Below are positions 1 to 7,896 of a DNA stretch of 49,674 nucleotides, piece after piece (within the stretch, counting starts at the first letter, position 1; the number at the start of each line of letters is the position of its first letter). The stretch is from Pseudomonadota bacterium (GTDB lineage: Bacteria > Pseudomonadota > Alphaproteobacteria > Rhizobiales > Rhizobiaceae): assembly GCA_023387775.1 (NCBI GenBank), contig JAEWHN010000094.1, forward strand, positions 1 to 49,674. Direction: 5' to 3'. A model generated the notes under the pieces. The model saw only the letters and a program-made list of their open reading frames with translations, searched no databases and was not told where the DNA came from. Made by a program: the position numbers and the translations under genes.

Positions 1-502
1 TCATGGTGTCGATGAACAGGAATTCCGTCGCGTGCGCATTGGTGGAGGATTCGGCCATGTGGTCGTCGCCCATCAGGGCGAGCGCACCGCCATACCTGGA
101 TGAGCCGGCCAGATTGGCATGGCGGAATACGTCGCCCGAGCGGTCCACCCCCGGCCCCTTGCCGTACCAGAGCGCAAACACGCCGTCATGCGTGCCCTCG
201 CCCAGCAGTTCGGCCTGCTGCGCGCCCCAGCAGGCGGTGGCCGCCAGCTCCTCGTTGAGGCCGGGTTCGAAGACGATGTCGGATTGCTTGAGCTGCGCCC
301 TCGCCTTCCACAGCTGCATATCGAGCCCGCCCAGCGGCGAGCCGCGATAGCCCGAAACGAAGCCTGCCGTGTTCAGCCCTGCGCGGCGGTCGCGCTCGCG
401 CTGCATCAGCAGCATCCGCACCACGGCCTGCGCCCCGGAAAGGAAGACGCGTTCCTTGCCCAGGTCGAATTTGTCATCGAGCGCGACGTCGTGCAGCGTC
501 AT
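1..502 (-). CDS. Indolepyruvate ferredoxin oxidoreductase, N-terminal part (cut by window edge)
   Basis: Oxidises aryl pyruvates from aromatic amino acids to aryl-acetyl-CoA using thiamine diphosphate. About 167 N-terminal residues are visible and the frame is open to the left edge. It begins MTLHDVALDD and continues with family-typical stretches NTAGFVSGYRGSPLGGLD, YGKGPGVDRSGDVFRHANLAG and ALMGDDH..ESSTNAH. This looks like the fused alpha/beta form of alphaproteobacteria, but only the start is present. The ATG at 502 has AAAGGA seven bases upstream. An in-frame ATG at 589 preceded by GGAGG is an alternative, but codons between 502 and 589 have a poorer G/C third-position bias, so 502 is preferred. 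Confidence 0.85.
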   Translation of the reverse strand, partial: MTLHDVALDDKFDLGKERVFLSGAQAVVRMLLMQRERDRRAGLNTAGFVSGYRGSPLGGLDMQLWKARAQLKQSDIVFEPGLNEELAATACWGAQQAELLGEGTHDGVFALWYGKGPGVDRSGDVFRHANLAGSSRYGGALALMGDDHMAESSTNAHATEFLFIDTM

Positions 503-702
503 CAGGCGTTCCTTTGCGGAAGCGGCCGGCGAATCGGGGCGCCAGCGTTTTGACAGACTGGACCAGAGCTGCGCTCCCGGAAAGTCCATTGAAGCCAAGC
601 ACCTCCGGCGTGAAAGCGCAAGGGTCGCGCCTGGCCAGGCTTGCGCGCACGCACAGGGAATTGTCCCATCGCAGGCATTCTCATGACCTCTCTTGTTGCC
701 CG

Positions 703-1227
703 TCAGCTCGCGCCCGGACAGGTCACCCCACGCCCGCCGGGCAACCTGCCGTCCGGGTGGCCGGCCAGTTCGGGGTTGGGCTCGTAGCCCGGGCCGACAA
801 CCAGCGGCCGGTCGGGAAGCATGCTCTGGTCTTGCGAAGAGACCATGGTGGTCTCGATCTCCTGCAGCAGCGCGCCGTCCTGCCCCTCGATGCGGATCGA
901 CACCTTGTAGGGCCGGTCCTTCACCACGCATTCCAGCGGCGGGCTCTCGATGGTCACCTTCTTGTGCTCGGGAAAGAGTTTCTGGCGCACCACCAGCGGC
1001 GCGCCGCCGGCGGGGTTTTCGAAGGTTGTCACCGCCGCCTGCCCCTCGCCGATGGGCTGGATCGGGTTCAGCGTCACCAGAAAGTTTACCTTCGCCTCGC
1101 GATAGTTGAACACCATCAGCCGCCCTGAAACCTCGAACAGCTTGCCGGTGTCGCGGCATGCGCCCAGCAGCAGCGGCGCCAGCAGGATGGAGGCCAGAAC
1201 GGGGCGGATGCGCGCATGCTCAAACAT
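703..1227 (-). CDS. Putative lipoprotein, unknown function
   Basis: A 174-residue protein with a short basic N-terminus, a hydrophobic stretch at about residues 9-21 and a lipobox LGAC ending at Cys24, so it should be lipidated and anchored in the envelope. The mature part has no motif I recognise; it is beta-rich in appearance with Pro/Gly-rich ends. The start is supported by GGAGGAGG six bases upstream. It overlaps the last codons of the CGNR regulator gene upstream (which stops at 1220), so the two are co-transcribed. A longer open frame extends to 1476 but runs through the regulator gene and is rejected. Function cannot be assigned. Confidence 0.7.
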   Translation of the reverse strand: MFEHARIRPVLASILLAPLLLGACRDTGKLFEVSGRLMVFNYREAKVNFLVTLNPIQPIGEGQAAVTTFENPAGGAPLVVRQKLFPEHKKVTIESPPLECVVKDRPYKVSIRIEGQDGALLQEIETTMVSSQDQSMLPDRPLVVGPGYEPNPELAGHPDGRLPGGRGVTCPGAS

Positions 1228-1822
1228 GGGAAACCTCCTCCTTGCGGCGACGGTAATGGCGCCTGGCTTTCTGGCGGTTGCCGCACACGGCCATGTCGCA
1301 CCACAGCCGGCTCGAATTGCGGCTGCGGTCGACGAACAGCCAGTTGCAGTTGGGGCAGATCCGCAGCCGGCGCAGATTGTCGGCCGAAAGCAGCGACAGC
1401 GCCGAAACTGCAAGTGCCGCCTCGAGCGCCAGCGGCTTGCCGGGGTCGCCGAATGGCCTTTCCGGCATCCCCACATGCTCCGCGTGCCCCGCTAGCCCGT
1501 CGGCGCAGGCGCGCAGGAAACCGGGCAGGTCGGCCGTCGCCACGCCGCCGCTCAACGCTGAATGGCGGCACAGCCGGTCCGTCACCTCGCGGATAGCAAT
1601 CACCTTGGGCAGCACTCCCTCGGCGTCCCCGACAACGAGCTGCCGCGCGCCCAGTTCGGCGGCACGGAAGCCGGTCGCCGCCGCGGCGAAGCGGGGCAAC
1701 TCGGCCGCCTGCGCAAAGCGGTCGAAGCAGCGTTCGGGGTCGCCACGCAGAACAACCGTGTTGGCCGCGTCGAGCGCCAGCACGCCGCCGGAGAAGCGAT
1801 GCCTTGTCCATGCAACTGCCAT
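1220..1822 (-). CDS. CGNR zinc-finger / ABATE-domain transcriptional regulator
   Basis: A 200-residue protein with an N-terminal ABATE-type (ligand-binding, stress-induced) domain and a C-terminal CGNR zinc finger. The finger has Cys156, Cys159, Cys175 and Cys180, the last opening the CGNR signature (180-183), followed by a strongly basic tail (RRHYRRRK). Such proteins are DNA-binding regulators. The gene is divergent from the LivH-type permease at 1919, and an imperfect dyad (1832-1861) lies between them, suggesting control of the permease, autoregulation, or both. The ATG at 1822 lacks a clear ribosome-binding site, so the exact start is uncertain. Confidence 0.8.
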   Translation of the reverse strand: MAVAWTRHRFSGGVLALDAANTVVLRGDPERCFDRFAQAAELPRFAAAATGFRAAELGARQLVVGDAEGVLPKVIAIREVTDRLCRHSALSGGVATADLPGFLRACADGLAGHAEHVGMPERPFGDPGKPLALEAALAVSALSLLSADNLRRLRICPNCNWLFVDRSRNSSRLWCDMAVCGNRQKARRHYRRRKEEVSHV

Positions 1823-1831
1823 GGCAAAAAA

Positions 1832-1861
1832 CTAACCTGTTAATTGGCTTTGACAAGTTAG
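1832..1861. promoter_or_regulatory. Dyad between CGNR regulator and LivH gene, candidate operator
   Basis: CTAACCTGT at 1832-1840 and ACAAGTTAG at 1853-1861 form 9-base arms with one mismatch around a 12-base spacer. A TTGACA hexamer at 1850-1855 overlaps the right arm and could be a -35 box reading rightward, though no convincing -10 box follows. The site is in the 96-base divergent gap, ten bases upstream of the regulator start. Binding by the CGNR protein is an inference from position. Confidence 0.4.
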
Positions 1862-1918
1862 ATTTTTCAAAGCAACCTTCATCTCATGCCGCACTGGTGC
1901 GCGGCGAGCGGGCTGCCC

Positions 1919-2854
1919 ATGCTCTATTTTCTCCAGCAGTTCCTGAATGGCCTGCACATGGGCGCGCTCTATGCGCTTCTGGCCTTCGGCTATGTGCTGG
2001 TCAACGGGGTGCTCCACCGGACCAACCTTGCCCACGGGGCGATCTTCGCATTCGGCGGCCAGACCATGATCCTCATCGCCGTGTTCGGTTGGCAGGTGCT
2101 GTGGATGACGCTGCCGATGACGATCGCCTTCGCCATCACCGCGACCTTCGCCTATGCGGCGCTCATCGGCTTCGTCCTGTCGCGCAACGTGTTCGAACCG
2201 CTGGCCAAAATCTCGCCCAACGCCATCGTGGTGGCCACGCTGGGCGTGCTCCTGTTCCTCACCGAGCTTGCCCGCATTTCCGCCCAGACGCATGATTTCT
2301 GGCTACCGCCGCTACTTTCCACGCCGGTGGTCTTCGCAGAAGGCGGCGGCTACAAGGCCACGCTCACCGTGATCCAACTGCTCGACTGCACCGTCATCGT
2401 CGTCGCGCTGGCGGCGTCCGGCTTCGTCCTCGGCCGCTCGAGCTTCGGGCGCGACTGGCGCGCCGTCTCCGACGATCCGGCCGCGGCCGCCATGTGCGGC
2501 GTCGATACGTGCCTCGTCTTTCGCGGCGCAGTGCTGGCCGGCGCGCTGACAGCCGCGCTCGCCGGCATGCTGGCGGCGCTGCATTTCGGCAATATCGGCT
2601 TCGGCAGCGGCCTTGTCTTCGGCCTGAAGATCCTGTTCGTCACCGCCGTCGGTGGCTACCGCTCCCCGGTGCGTGCAGCACTCGGCGCCCTTGGCTTCGG
2701 CATCGCCGAGTCGCTGTGGAGCGGCTACTTCCCCATCGAATGGCGCGACGCCTGGATGTTCCTGCTGCTGGCGGCCATGCTGGTGCTGCGTTTTTCCGGC
2801 CGGGCCGCCCTGCAATCCCCGCGCCAGGATTCCCAGGGTTTTCCTCAACGGTAA
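1919..2854 (+). CDS. LivH-type branched-chain amino acid ABC permease (orphan)
   Basis: A hydrophobic protein of about 311 residues resembling LivH inner-membrane permeases. Family stretches include LNGLHMGALYALLAFGYV near the N-terminus, the LAHGAIFAFGG region, a conserved ISPNAIVVATLGVLLFLTE helix, and the RAVSDDPAAAAMCGVD loop that contacts the ATPase. No LivM, LivG, LivF or binding-protein gene accompanies it; the next genes encode a TRAP transporter. It therefore either works with partners encoded elsewhere or is a remnant of a larger locus. The start at 1919 aligns with usual LivH N-termini; an in-frame ATG at 1886 is possible, and neither has a strong Shine-Dalgarno sequence. Confidence 0.8.
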   Translation: MLYFLQQFLNGLHMGALYALLAFGYVLVNGVLHRTNLAHGAIFAFGGQTMILIAVFGWQVLWMTLPMTIAFAITATFAYAALIGFVLSRNVFEPLAKISPNAIVVATLGVLLFLTELARISAQTHDFWLPPLLSTPVVFAEGGGYKATLTVIQLLDCTVIVVALAASGFVLGRSSFGRDWRAVSDDPAAAAMCGVDTCLVFRGAVLAGALTAALAGMLAALHFGNIGFGSGLVFGLKILFVTAVGGYRSPVRAALGALGFGIAESLWSGYFPIEWRDAWMFLLLAAMLVLRFSGRAALQSPRQDSQGFPQR

Positions 2855-2995
2855 GAACCTGAAACGGCGGGTTTCGACGCGGCCCCACCCGAAAACTGTG
2901 CCGCGCGTTGTTGACGCGCAGCCGCCGGTCATTTTACCGATGAGCACAAGGAGCCGTCGGGAGGGAAACGAACGGCACCACCGAGGAGGAACCGC

Positions 2996-3580
2996 ATGGC
3001 AGCACTGCTTGCTCTCTCCAGAGCCATAGATCGCGTCAATGAAGTCATAGGTCGATGGGTCGCCTGGCTCATCCTTTTGGCAGTGCTGATCAGCGCCGCC
3101 AACGCCATCATCCGCAAGACCTTAAACATCTCCTCCAATGCCTGGCTGGAGCTGCAATGGTATCTCTTCGGCGCAGCCTTCCTGCTCGCCGCCGCCTACA
3201 CGCTCAAGCAGAACGAGCACATCCGCATCGACGTGGTCTACGGCATGTTCTCGCGCCGGGTACAGCACTGGATCGACCTGCTCGGGCACGTCTTCTTCCT
3301 GATGCCCTTCACCATCCTGATGATCTGCTATTTCGTGCCCTATGTGAGTCTGTCGGTCCGCTCAGGCGAAATGTCCTCCAGCGCCGGCGGCCTGATCCTC
3401 TGGCCGGCCAAGATGCTGCTGCTGGTCGGCTTCGTGCAGCTCGGTTTCCAGGGCGTTTCCGAGATCATCAAGAAGATCGCCGTGATGCGCGGCGACATCG
3501 ATGATCCGAACCCCTTCATTTCCGCACACGAGCAGGCTGAACTCGAAGGCAAGGCTCTCACCGAGGAGGCGCGCCCATGA
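2996..3580 (+). CDS. TRAP transporter small membrane subunit (DctQ family)
   Basis: A 194-residue protein with four predicted membrane helices (about residues 15-40, 48-70, 90-115 and 128-150), the size and topology of DctQ subunits. It carries the DctQ-typical elements SSNAWLELQWYLFGAAFLLAAAYTL and NEHIRIDVVYG. It should pair with the large subunit directly downstream to import an organic acid with sodium or proton flux. AGGAGGA seven bases before the ATG gives a strong start. The stop overlaps the next gene as ATGA. The gap before it contains a small hairpin (2903-2919) with no T-run. Confidence 0.9.
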   Translation: MAALLALSRAIDRVNEVIGRWVAWLILLAVLISAANAIIRKTLNISSNAWLELQWYLFGAAFLLAAAYTLKQNEHIRIDVVYGMFSRRVQHWIDLLGHVFFLMPFTILMICYFVPYVSLSVRSGEMSSSAGGLILWPAKMLLLVGFVQLGFQGVSEIIKKIAVMRGDIDDPNPFISAHEQAELEGKALTEEARP

Positions 3581-5319
3581 TGCACCTCATCGCCGAGAAC
3601 ATGGCGCCGATCATGTTCTGCTCGCTCATCGTTTTTCTGCTGCTTGGCTATCCGGTCGCGTTTTCGCTGGCTGCCAACGGGCTTTTATTCTTCTTCATCG
3701 GCGTGGAGCTCGCCCCCTATTCGGACAACACCATCAACCTGTCCTGGCCGCTGCTCTATGCGATGCCCGAGCGGCTTTGGGGCGTGTTATCGAACGAGAC
3801 GCTGCTGGCGATCCCGTTCTTCACTTTCATGGGCATCGTCCTCGAACGGTCCGGCATGGCCGAGGACCTGCTCGACACCGTCGGCCAGCTGTTCGGCCCG
3901 ATCCGCGGCGGCCTTGCCTATGCGGTGATCTTCGTCGGCGCGCTGCTGGCGGCCACTACCGGAGTGGTGGCGGCCTCCGTCATCGCCATGGGGCTTATCT
4001 CACTGCCGATCATGCTGCGCTATGGCTATGACCGGCGGCTTGCCTCCGGCGTCATCGCGGCATCCGGCACGCTGGCCCAGATCATCCCGCCCTCGCTGGT
4101 GCTGATCGTTCTGGCCGACCAGCTCGGACGCTCGGTGGGCGACATGTACAAGGGCGCGCTGCTCCCCGGCCTGGTGCTGACCGGCATCTACATCTGCTAC
4201 GTCGTGGTCATGTCTATCGCCCGGCCCAGATCGATGCCGGCGCTGCCTCTGGAAGCCCGCACGCTCGGCCATGGCGTCACATCGCTTGCAGTCGCACTCG
4301 CAGTCGCGGCCGCGGTCGCCTATGCGGCTCACGTCGCGCTGACACCCAGCCACGGCGTGAACGCGGACATCTGGGGCGTCGTGGTCGGCATCACCCTCAT
4401 CTATGCCGTGGCGATTGCAGACCGGGCCGTAGGGCTCAACATGATGTCCAGGCTCGCCCAGCAGGTCATCATCGTGCTGATCCCGCCGCTGGCGCTGATC
4501 TTCCTGGTGCTTGGCACCATCTTCCTCGGCATCGCCACGCCGACGGAAGGCGGCGCCATGGGCGCCGTCGGCGCGCTGGTGATGGCGGCGGCCAAGAAGC
4601 GCCTCACGCTCGACGTGGTTCGCCAGGCGCTCGCCTCGACCACCCGGCTGTCGTCCTTCGTCATCTTCATCCTGATCGGCGCGCGCGTCTTTTCGCTCAC
4701 CTTCTACGGCGTCAACGGCCATCTCTGGGTCGAACATCTGCTGACGTCGCTGCCGGGCGGCGAGGTGGGCTTCCTCGTCGCCGTCAATATCCTGGTCTTC
4801 CTGCTAGCCTTCTTCCTCGATTTCTTCGAGCTGGCCTTCATCATCGTGCCGCTGCTGGCCCCGGCGGCCGAGAAGCTCGGCATAGACCTGATCTGGTTCG
4901 GCGTGCTGCTGGGCGTCAACATGCAGACGAGCTTCATGCATCCGCCCTTCGGGTTTGCGTTGTTCTATCTGCGCTCGGTGGCGGCACGCGTGCCCTATCT
5001 CGACAAGATTACTGGCAAGCGCATGGAGCCGGTCGCCACCGGCCAGATCTATTGGGGCGCGGTTCCCTTCGTGGGCATCCAGGTTCTCATGGTTGCCCTG
5101 GTCATCACGTTCCCGCAGATGGTGATGCACTACAAGGGTCCGACGATTAACCCGGACGACGTCAAGATCGAGATGCCGGCCATGCCTGGCCTTGGCGGAG
5201 GCGGCCTTGGCCTGCCGCCCCTCGGCGCCCCCGGCGAAGGCGCCTCGCCCGCCCCGGCGCCGCTGATTGCCCCGGAGGCGCCGGTAAGCGACCTGTCGCA
5301 GCCGCCAAGCTTCAACTGA
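3577..5319 (+). CDS. TRAP transporter large membrane subunit (DctM family) with Gly/Pro-rich tail
   Basis: A 580-residue polytopic protein, the sodium-coupled translocation subunit of a TRAP transporter. Recognisable elements are LGYPVAFSLA near the N-terminus, IPFFTFMGIVLERSGMAEDLL, the GALLAATTGVVAASV loop, and ATPTEGGAMGAVGAL in the second half. It belongs to the long DctM subset, with an insert of extra helices in the middle, and ends in an unusual tail of about 45 residues rich in Gly, Pro and Ala (from about residue 530). The start overlaps the small-subunit stop as ATGA, with GAGGAGG upstream. A terminator follows the stop codon. The likely binding-protein gene is on the opposite strand just beyond. 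Confidence 0.9.
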   Translation: MMHLIAENMAPIMFCSLIVFLLLGYPVAFSLAANGLLFFFIGVELAPYSDNTINLSWPLLYAMPERLWGVLSNETLLAIPFFTFMGIVLERSGMAEDLLDTVGQLFGPIRGGLAYAVIFVGALLAATTGVVAASVIAMGLISLPIMLRYGYDRRLASGVIAASGTLAQIIPPSLVLIVLADQLGRSVGDMYKGALLPGLVLTGIYICYVVVMSIARPRSMPALPLEARTLGHGVTSLAVALAVAAAVAYAAHVALTPSHGVNADIWGVVVGITLIYAVAIADRAVGLNMMSRLAQQVIIVLIPPLALIFLVLGTIFLGIATPTEGGAMGAVGALVMAAAKKRLTLDVVRQALASTTRLSSFVIFILIGARVFSLTFYGVNGHLWVEHLLTSLPGGEVGFLVAVNILVFLLAFFLDFFELAFIIVPLLAPAAEKLGIDLIWFGVLLGVNMQTSFMHPPFGFALFYLRSVAARVPYLDKITGKRMEPVATGQIYWGAVPFVGIQVLMVALVITFPQMVMHYKGPTINPDDVKIEMPAMPGLGGGGLGLPPLGAPGEGASPAPAPLIAPEAPVSDLSQPPSFN

Positions 5320-5330
5320 CCAGACGACAA

Positions 5331-5358
5331 AGCCCGGCTATCGCGCCGGGCTTCTTCA
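5331..5358 (+). terminator. Terminator-like hairpin after the TRAP large-subunit gene
   Basis: AGCCCGGC (5331-5338) and GCCGGGCT (5345-5352) make a perfect 8-bp stem with a 6-base loop, followed by TCTTC rather than a clean U-tract. It lies 12 bases after the DctM stop and would end rightward transcription. Confidence 0.65.
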
Positions 5359-5385
5359 CGTTACGTGTCCACAGCCATGGCCAAG

Positions 5386-5414
5386 AAAAAAACCCGGAGC
5401 GCAAGCTCCGGGTT
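5386..5414 (-). terminator. Rho-independent terminator of the TRAP binding-protein gene
   Basis: AACCCGGAGC (5391-5400) and GCTCCGGGTT (5405-5414) form a perfect 10-bp stem closed by a 4-base loop. Read leftward, the stem is followed by a run of seven U (A-run at 5386-5392). This is a textbook terminator 22 bases past the binding-protein stop codon, facing the one at 5331. Confidence 0.85.
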
Positions 5415-5435
5415 CTCCCTCGTCTGGGCAATGGC

Positions 5436-6545
5436 TCAGAGCTGGGCGTTGCGCTGCTGGATCATCATGAAGGTGTCGTAGTTGTATTCGGCAACCTGCA
5501 TGTTGAGGTAATAGTCCTTCCGGAAATCCTTGATCGAATCCCAGATTTTCTTGAACGGGGCGTTGTTGGCCTCGATCTCGGCATAGGTCTGGTTTGCCGC
5601 ATCGAAGGAGGCCGCCAGAATTTCCTGGCTGAACGGCCGAAGCTGCGCACCGGCAGCGACGAGACGCTTCAGAGCCGCCGTGTTGAGGTAGTCATAGGCG
5701 GAGAGCATGTTCGCGTCGGTCGCCTGGGCGGCCACCTTCAGCACCGACTGGTACTGCTTCGGCAGCTCGTTGAACTTGTCCTTGTTGAACAGGCTGTGGA
5801 CCGTCGGGCCGCCTTCCCACCAGCCGGGGTAGTAGTAATAGGGCGCGACCTTCACGAAGCCGAGCTTCTCATCGTCGAACGGTCCGACGAATTCCGCGGC
5901 GTCGATGGTGCCCTTCTCGAGCGCCGGGTAGATGTCGCCACCGGCGAGTTGCTGGGGAACCACGCCAAGCCGCTCAAGAACCTTGCCGGCGAAGCCGCCG
6001 ACACGGAACTTAAGGCCCTGAAGATCGGCCACCGTGTTGATCTCCTTGCGGAACCAGCCCCCCATCTGCACACCGGTATTGCCGCTTGGGAAGCCGATGA
6101 TCCCCTGCGTTCCAAGAAATTCGTTGAAGATGTCGATGCCGCCCCCCTGATAGTGCCAGGCGTTGATGCCACGCGCGTTGAGCGAGAACGGCACGGCCGA
6201 GCCGAGCGCCCAGGTCGGATCCTTGCCCCAGAAGTAGTAGCAGACGGTATGCGCGGCCTCGATGGTGCCAGCGGTCACCGCATCCGCAACCTGCAGCGCC
6301 GGAACGATTTCGCCCGCAGCGAAGACCTGGATCTGGAAATTGCCGTCCGTGACTTCAGACACATATTTCGACAGCGTCAGGGCGCCGCCGAAGATCGTGT
6401 CCGACAGGCTCTTGGGAAACGACGAGGCCAGGCGCCAGGTGATTTTCGGGTTCGACTGTGCAATGGCGGGAGCGGCCAGCGCAGTAGCTGCGACAGCTCC
6501 AGCGCCGGTCAGGCCGGCCTTGCGTATGAATGAACGGCGATCCAT
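5436..6545 (-). CDS. TRAP transporter periplasmic binding protein (DctP family, Tat-exported)
   Basis: A 369-residue solute-binding protein. The N-terminus MDRRSFIRKAG followed by an Ala-rich stretch ending APAIAQ is a twin-arginine signal peptide. The mature part carries DctP-family features such as ITWRLASSFPKSL, the VADLQGLKFRVGGFAGKVLERLG motif and IYPALEKGTIDAAEFVGP. These features recall the 2-oxo-acid/mannitol subgroup (TakP-like), but the ligand cannot be read from sequence. GGGAGGAA sits before the ATG. It is convergent with the small and large subunits at 2996-5319; having no other TRAP partner nearby, it most likely completes that transporter. Confidence 0.9.
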   Translation of the reverse strand: MDRRSFIRKAGLTGAGAVAATALAAPAIAQSNPKITWRLASSFPKSLSDTIFGGALTLSKYVSEVTDGNFQIQVFAAGEIVPALQVADAVTAGTIEAAHTVCYYFWGKDPTWALGSAVPFSLNARGINAWHYQGGGIDIFNEFLGTQGIIGFPSGNTGVQMGGWFRKEINTVADLQGLKFRVGGFAGKVLERLGVVPQQLAGGDIYPALEKGTIDAAEFVGPFDDEKLGFVKVAPYYYYPGWWEGGPTVHSLFNKDKFNELPKQYQSVLKVAAQATDANMLSAYDYLNTAALKRLVAAGAQLRPFSQEILAASFDAANQTYAEIEANNAPFKKIWDSIKDFRKDYYLNMQVAEYNYDTFMMIQQRNAQL

Positions 6546-6731
6546 TAGTTCCTCCCATTTGGACCAGGACGAGCCGGATACCCTTGAATTTTAATCATTT
6601 CCGGCTTAGTCGCGGTTGAAAACAAAACATGGCGGCCGGTTCGTGTCCAGCGCCCCAATCTCCGAAAAACCGGGAAAAGTGCGACTTCGCAGTCTCAAAA
6701 ACTGTGGCTCCGAAGAGATTTCTTCCCTGCG

Positions 6732-6783
6732 GTTTCCGGAAACTCTGTTGGAAAGCTGCTTGAAAATCGCCTATTTAAGCAGC
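6732..6783. promoter_or_regulatory. Two palindromes upstream of the gamma-glutamyl hydrolase gene
   Basis: GTTTCCGGAAAC at 6732-6743 is a perfect 12-base palindrome. GCTGCTT (6755-6761) and AAGCAGC (6777-6783) form a second perfect dyad with a 15-base spacer. Both lie 39-90 bases upstream of the start at 6822 and away from the TRAP gene promoter side. They are candidate operator sites; the cognate regulator is not identifiable. Confidence 0.35.
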
Positions 6784-6821
6784 AATTGCCGTCCCGCCCC
6801 GTTTGGAAAGCACCAAATCAA

Positions 6822-7595
6822 ATGCACAAGCCGCTCGTTGCAGTCTCGACCGATGTCCGCCAGTTCGAAAACTACACCTGGCATGCCGCTCCGCAGCAAT
6901 ATCTGGAAGCCGCAATTGTCGGCTCGGACGTGACCCCGATCCTCGTGCCGAATTTCGGCGACCGCATGGATCTCGACCGGCTTCTCGCCTCGGTGGACGG
7001 CGTCATGATCACCGGCTCCAAGTCCAACGTGCACCCCTCGCTCTATGGCGAGGAAGCGACCGAGGCCAACGGCCCCTATGACACCGACCGCGACGCCACC
7101 ACCCTGCCCCTGATCCGCAAAGCCATCGAGCGCGGCGTGCCGCTTCTGGCCATCTGCCGCGGCCTGCAGGAAATGAACGTCGCGCTGGGCGGCACGCTGG
7201 CCGCCGAGATCCAGGAGCGCGAAGGCTCGCTCGACCACCGCGCCCCGGTAAGCGACCTGCAGGACGAGCGCTTCGCCATCCGCCACAAGCTTTCCATCAA
7301 GCCCGGCAGCTGCCTGGCCGATGTGTTCGGCGCCGGCGAGGTCATGATCAACTCGGTGCACCGCCAGGCCATCGACCGCCTTGGCGGCCGGCTTCAGGTC
7401 GAGGCGGTGGCAGAGGACGGGACGGTGGAAGCCGTGTCGGTGAAGGATTCGCGCGCCTTTGCCGTCGGCGTGCAGTGGCACCCGGAATACTGGGTCAAGT
7501 CGGACAGCGCCTCGGCGAAAATCTTCAAGGCATTCGGCGAGGCCGTGCGCCTGCACGCAGCCGCCCGCGACGGCGCGCGCCAGGCGGCGGAGTAA
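6822..7595 (+). CDS. Gamma-glutamyl-gamma-aminobutyrate hydrolase-like class I amidotransferase (PuuD/peptidase C26)
   Basis: A 257-residue protein matching the length of PuuD, which releases GABA from gamma-glutamyl-GABA in the Puu putrescine pathway. The nucleophile is Cys112 in LLAICRGLQEMN, with His220 and Glu222 in GVQWHPEYW completing the triad. The family motif GSKSNVHPSLYG is at 65-76. It stands alone, but a PuuA-like ligase lies at 15837, so a gamma-glutamylated amine pathway is plausible; the exact substrate is open. ATG at 6822 (MHKPLVAVSTD) is the natural start; an in-frame TTG at 6786 would add a non-homologous extension. Named here by family and not to be confused with urate oxidase puuD at 22207. 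Confidence 0.8.
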   Translation: MHKPLVAVSTDVRQFENYTWHAAPQQYLEAAIVGSDVTPILVPNFGDRMDLDRLLASVDGVMITGSKSNVHPSLYGEEATEANGPYDTDRDATTLPLIRKAIERGVPLLAICRGLQEMNVALGGTLAAEIQEREGSLDHRAPVSDLQDERFAIRHKLSIKPGSCLADVFGAGEVMINSVHRQAIDRLGGRLQVEAVAEDGTVEAVSVKDSRAFAVGVQWHPEYWVKSDSASAKIFKAFGEAVRLHAAARDGARQAAE

Positions 7596-7661
7596 GGCGG
7601 CCTCCGTCGTTAGCGAAAGCACACCCAGTAATTCTGCAACGTAGCGGGGAACATGAACGGA

Positions 7662-7845
7662 GAGGCATGGATCCCCGGGTTCTCCGTTCTTCGCTGCGCT
7701 TGAACTCCGACCCGAGGATGACGAACTCTTTGAGGTTTCGCCGCAAATCGCAAAGGTTGTCGACCGGGAGGAACGTTTCCCTTCGTCATCCTCGGGCCGG
7801 AGCACGAGCAAAGCAAAGTGCGGAGATTCCGGGGATCCATGCCTC
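7662..7845. repeat. Long imperfect inverted repeat, family B copy 1
   Basis: The 301-base gap 7596-7896 holds no gene. Arms at 7662-7725 and 7782-7845 are imperfect reverse complements of each other, each beginning GAGGCATGGATCCCCG and ending CGAGGATGACGAA, around a 56-base centre. The same element type occurs at 18017-18255. As RNA it would form a long hairpin between two convergent genes, and could act as a bidirectional terminator or be a mobile palindromic repeat. Confidence 0.75.
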
Positions 7846-7896
7846 GCCGTCGACGTTTCTGCCACGGCCCAATTGAAGCATAGGCCGCGCGGCGGT

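Noticed and set aside
503..702. Possible N-terminal extension or small gene upstream of the indolepyruvate oxidoreductase start
   Set aside because: Frames here show poor third-position bias and no recognisable protein; the ATG at 502 has a better-spaced ribosome-binding site than the ATG at 589.
2903..2919. Terminator after the LivH gene
   Set aside because: The stem is only six base pairs and no U-tract follows.
7662..7845. Insertion sequence or CRISPR
   Set aside because: No transposase frame lies in or near it, and there are only two opposed arms rather than regularly spaced direct repeats.
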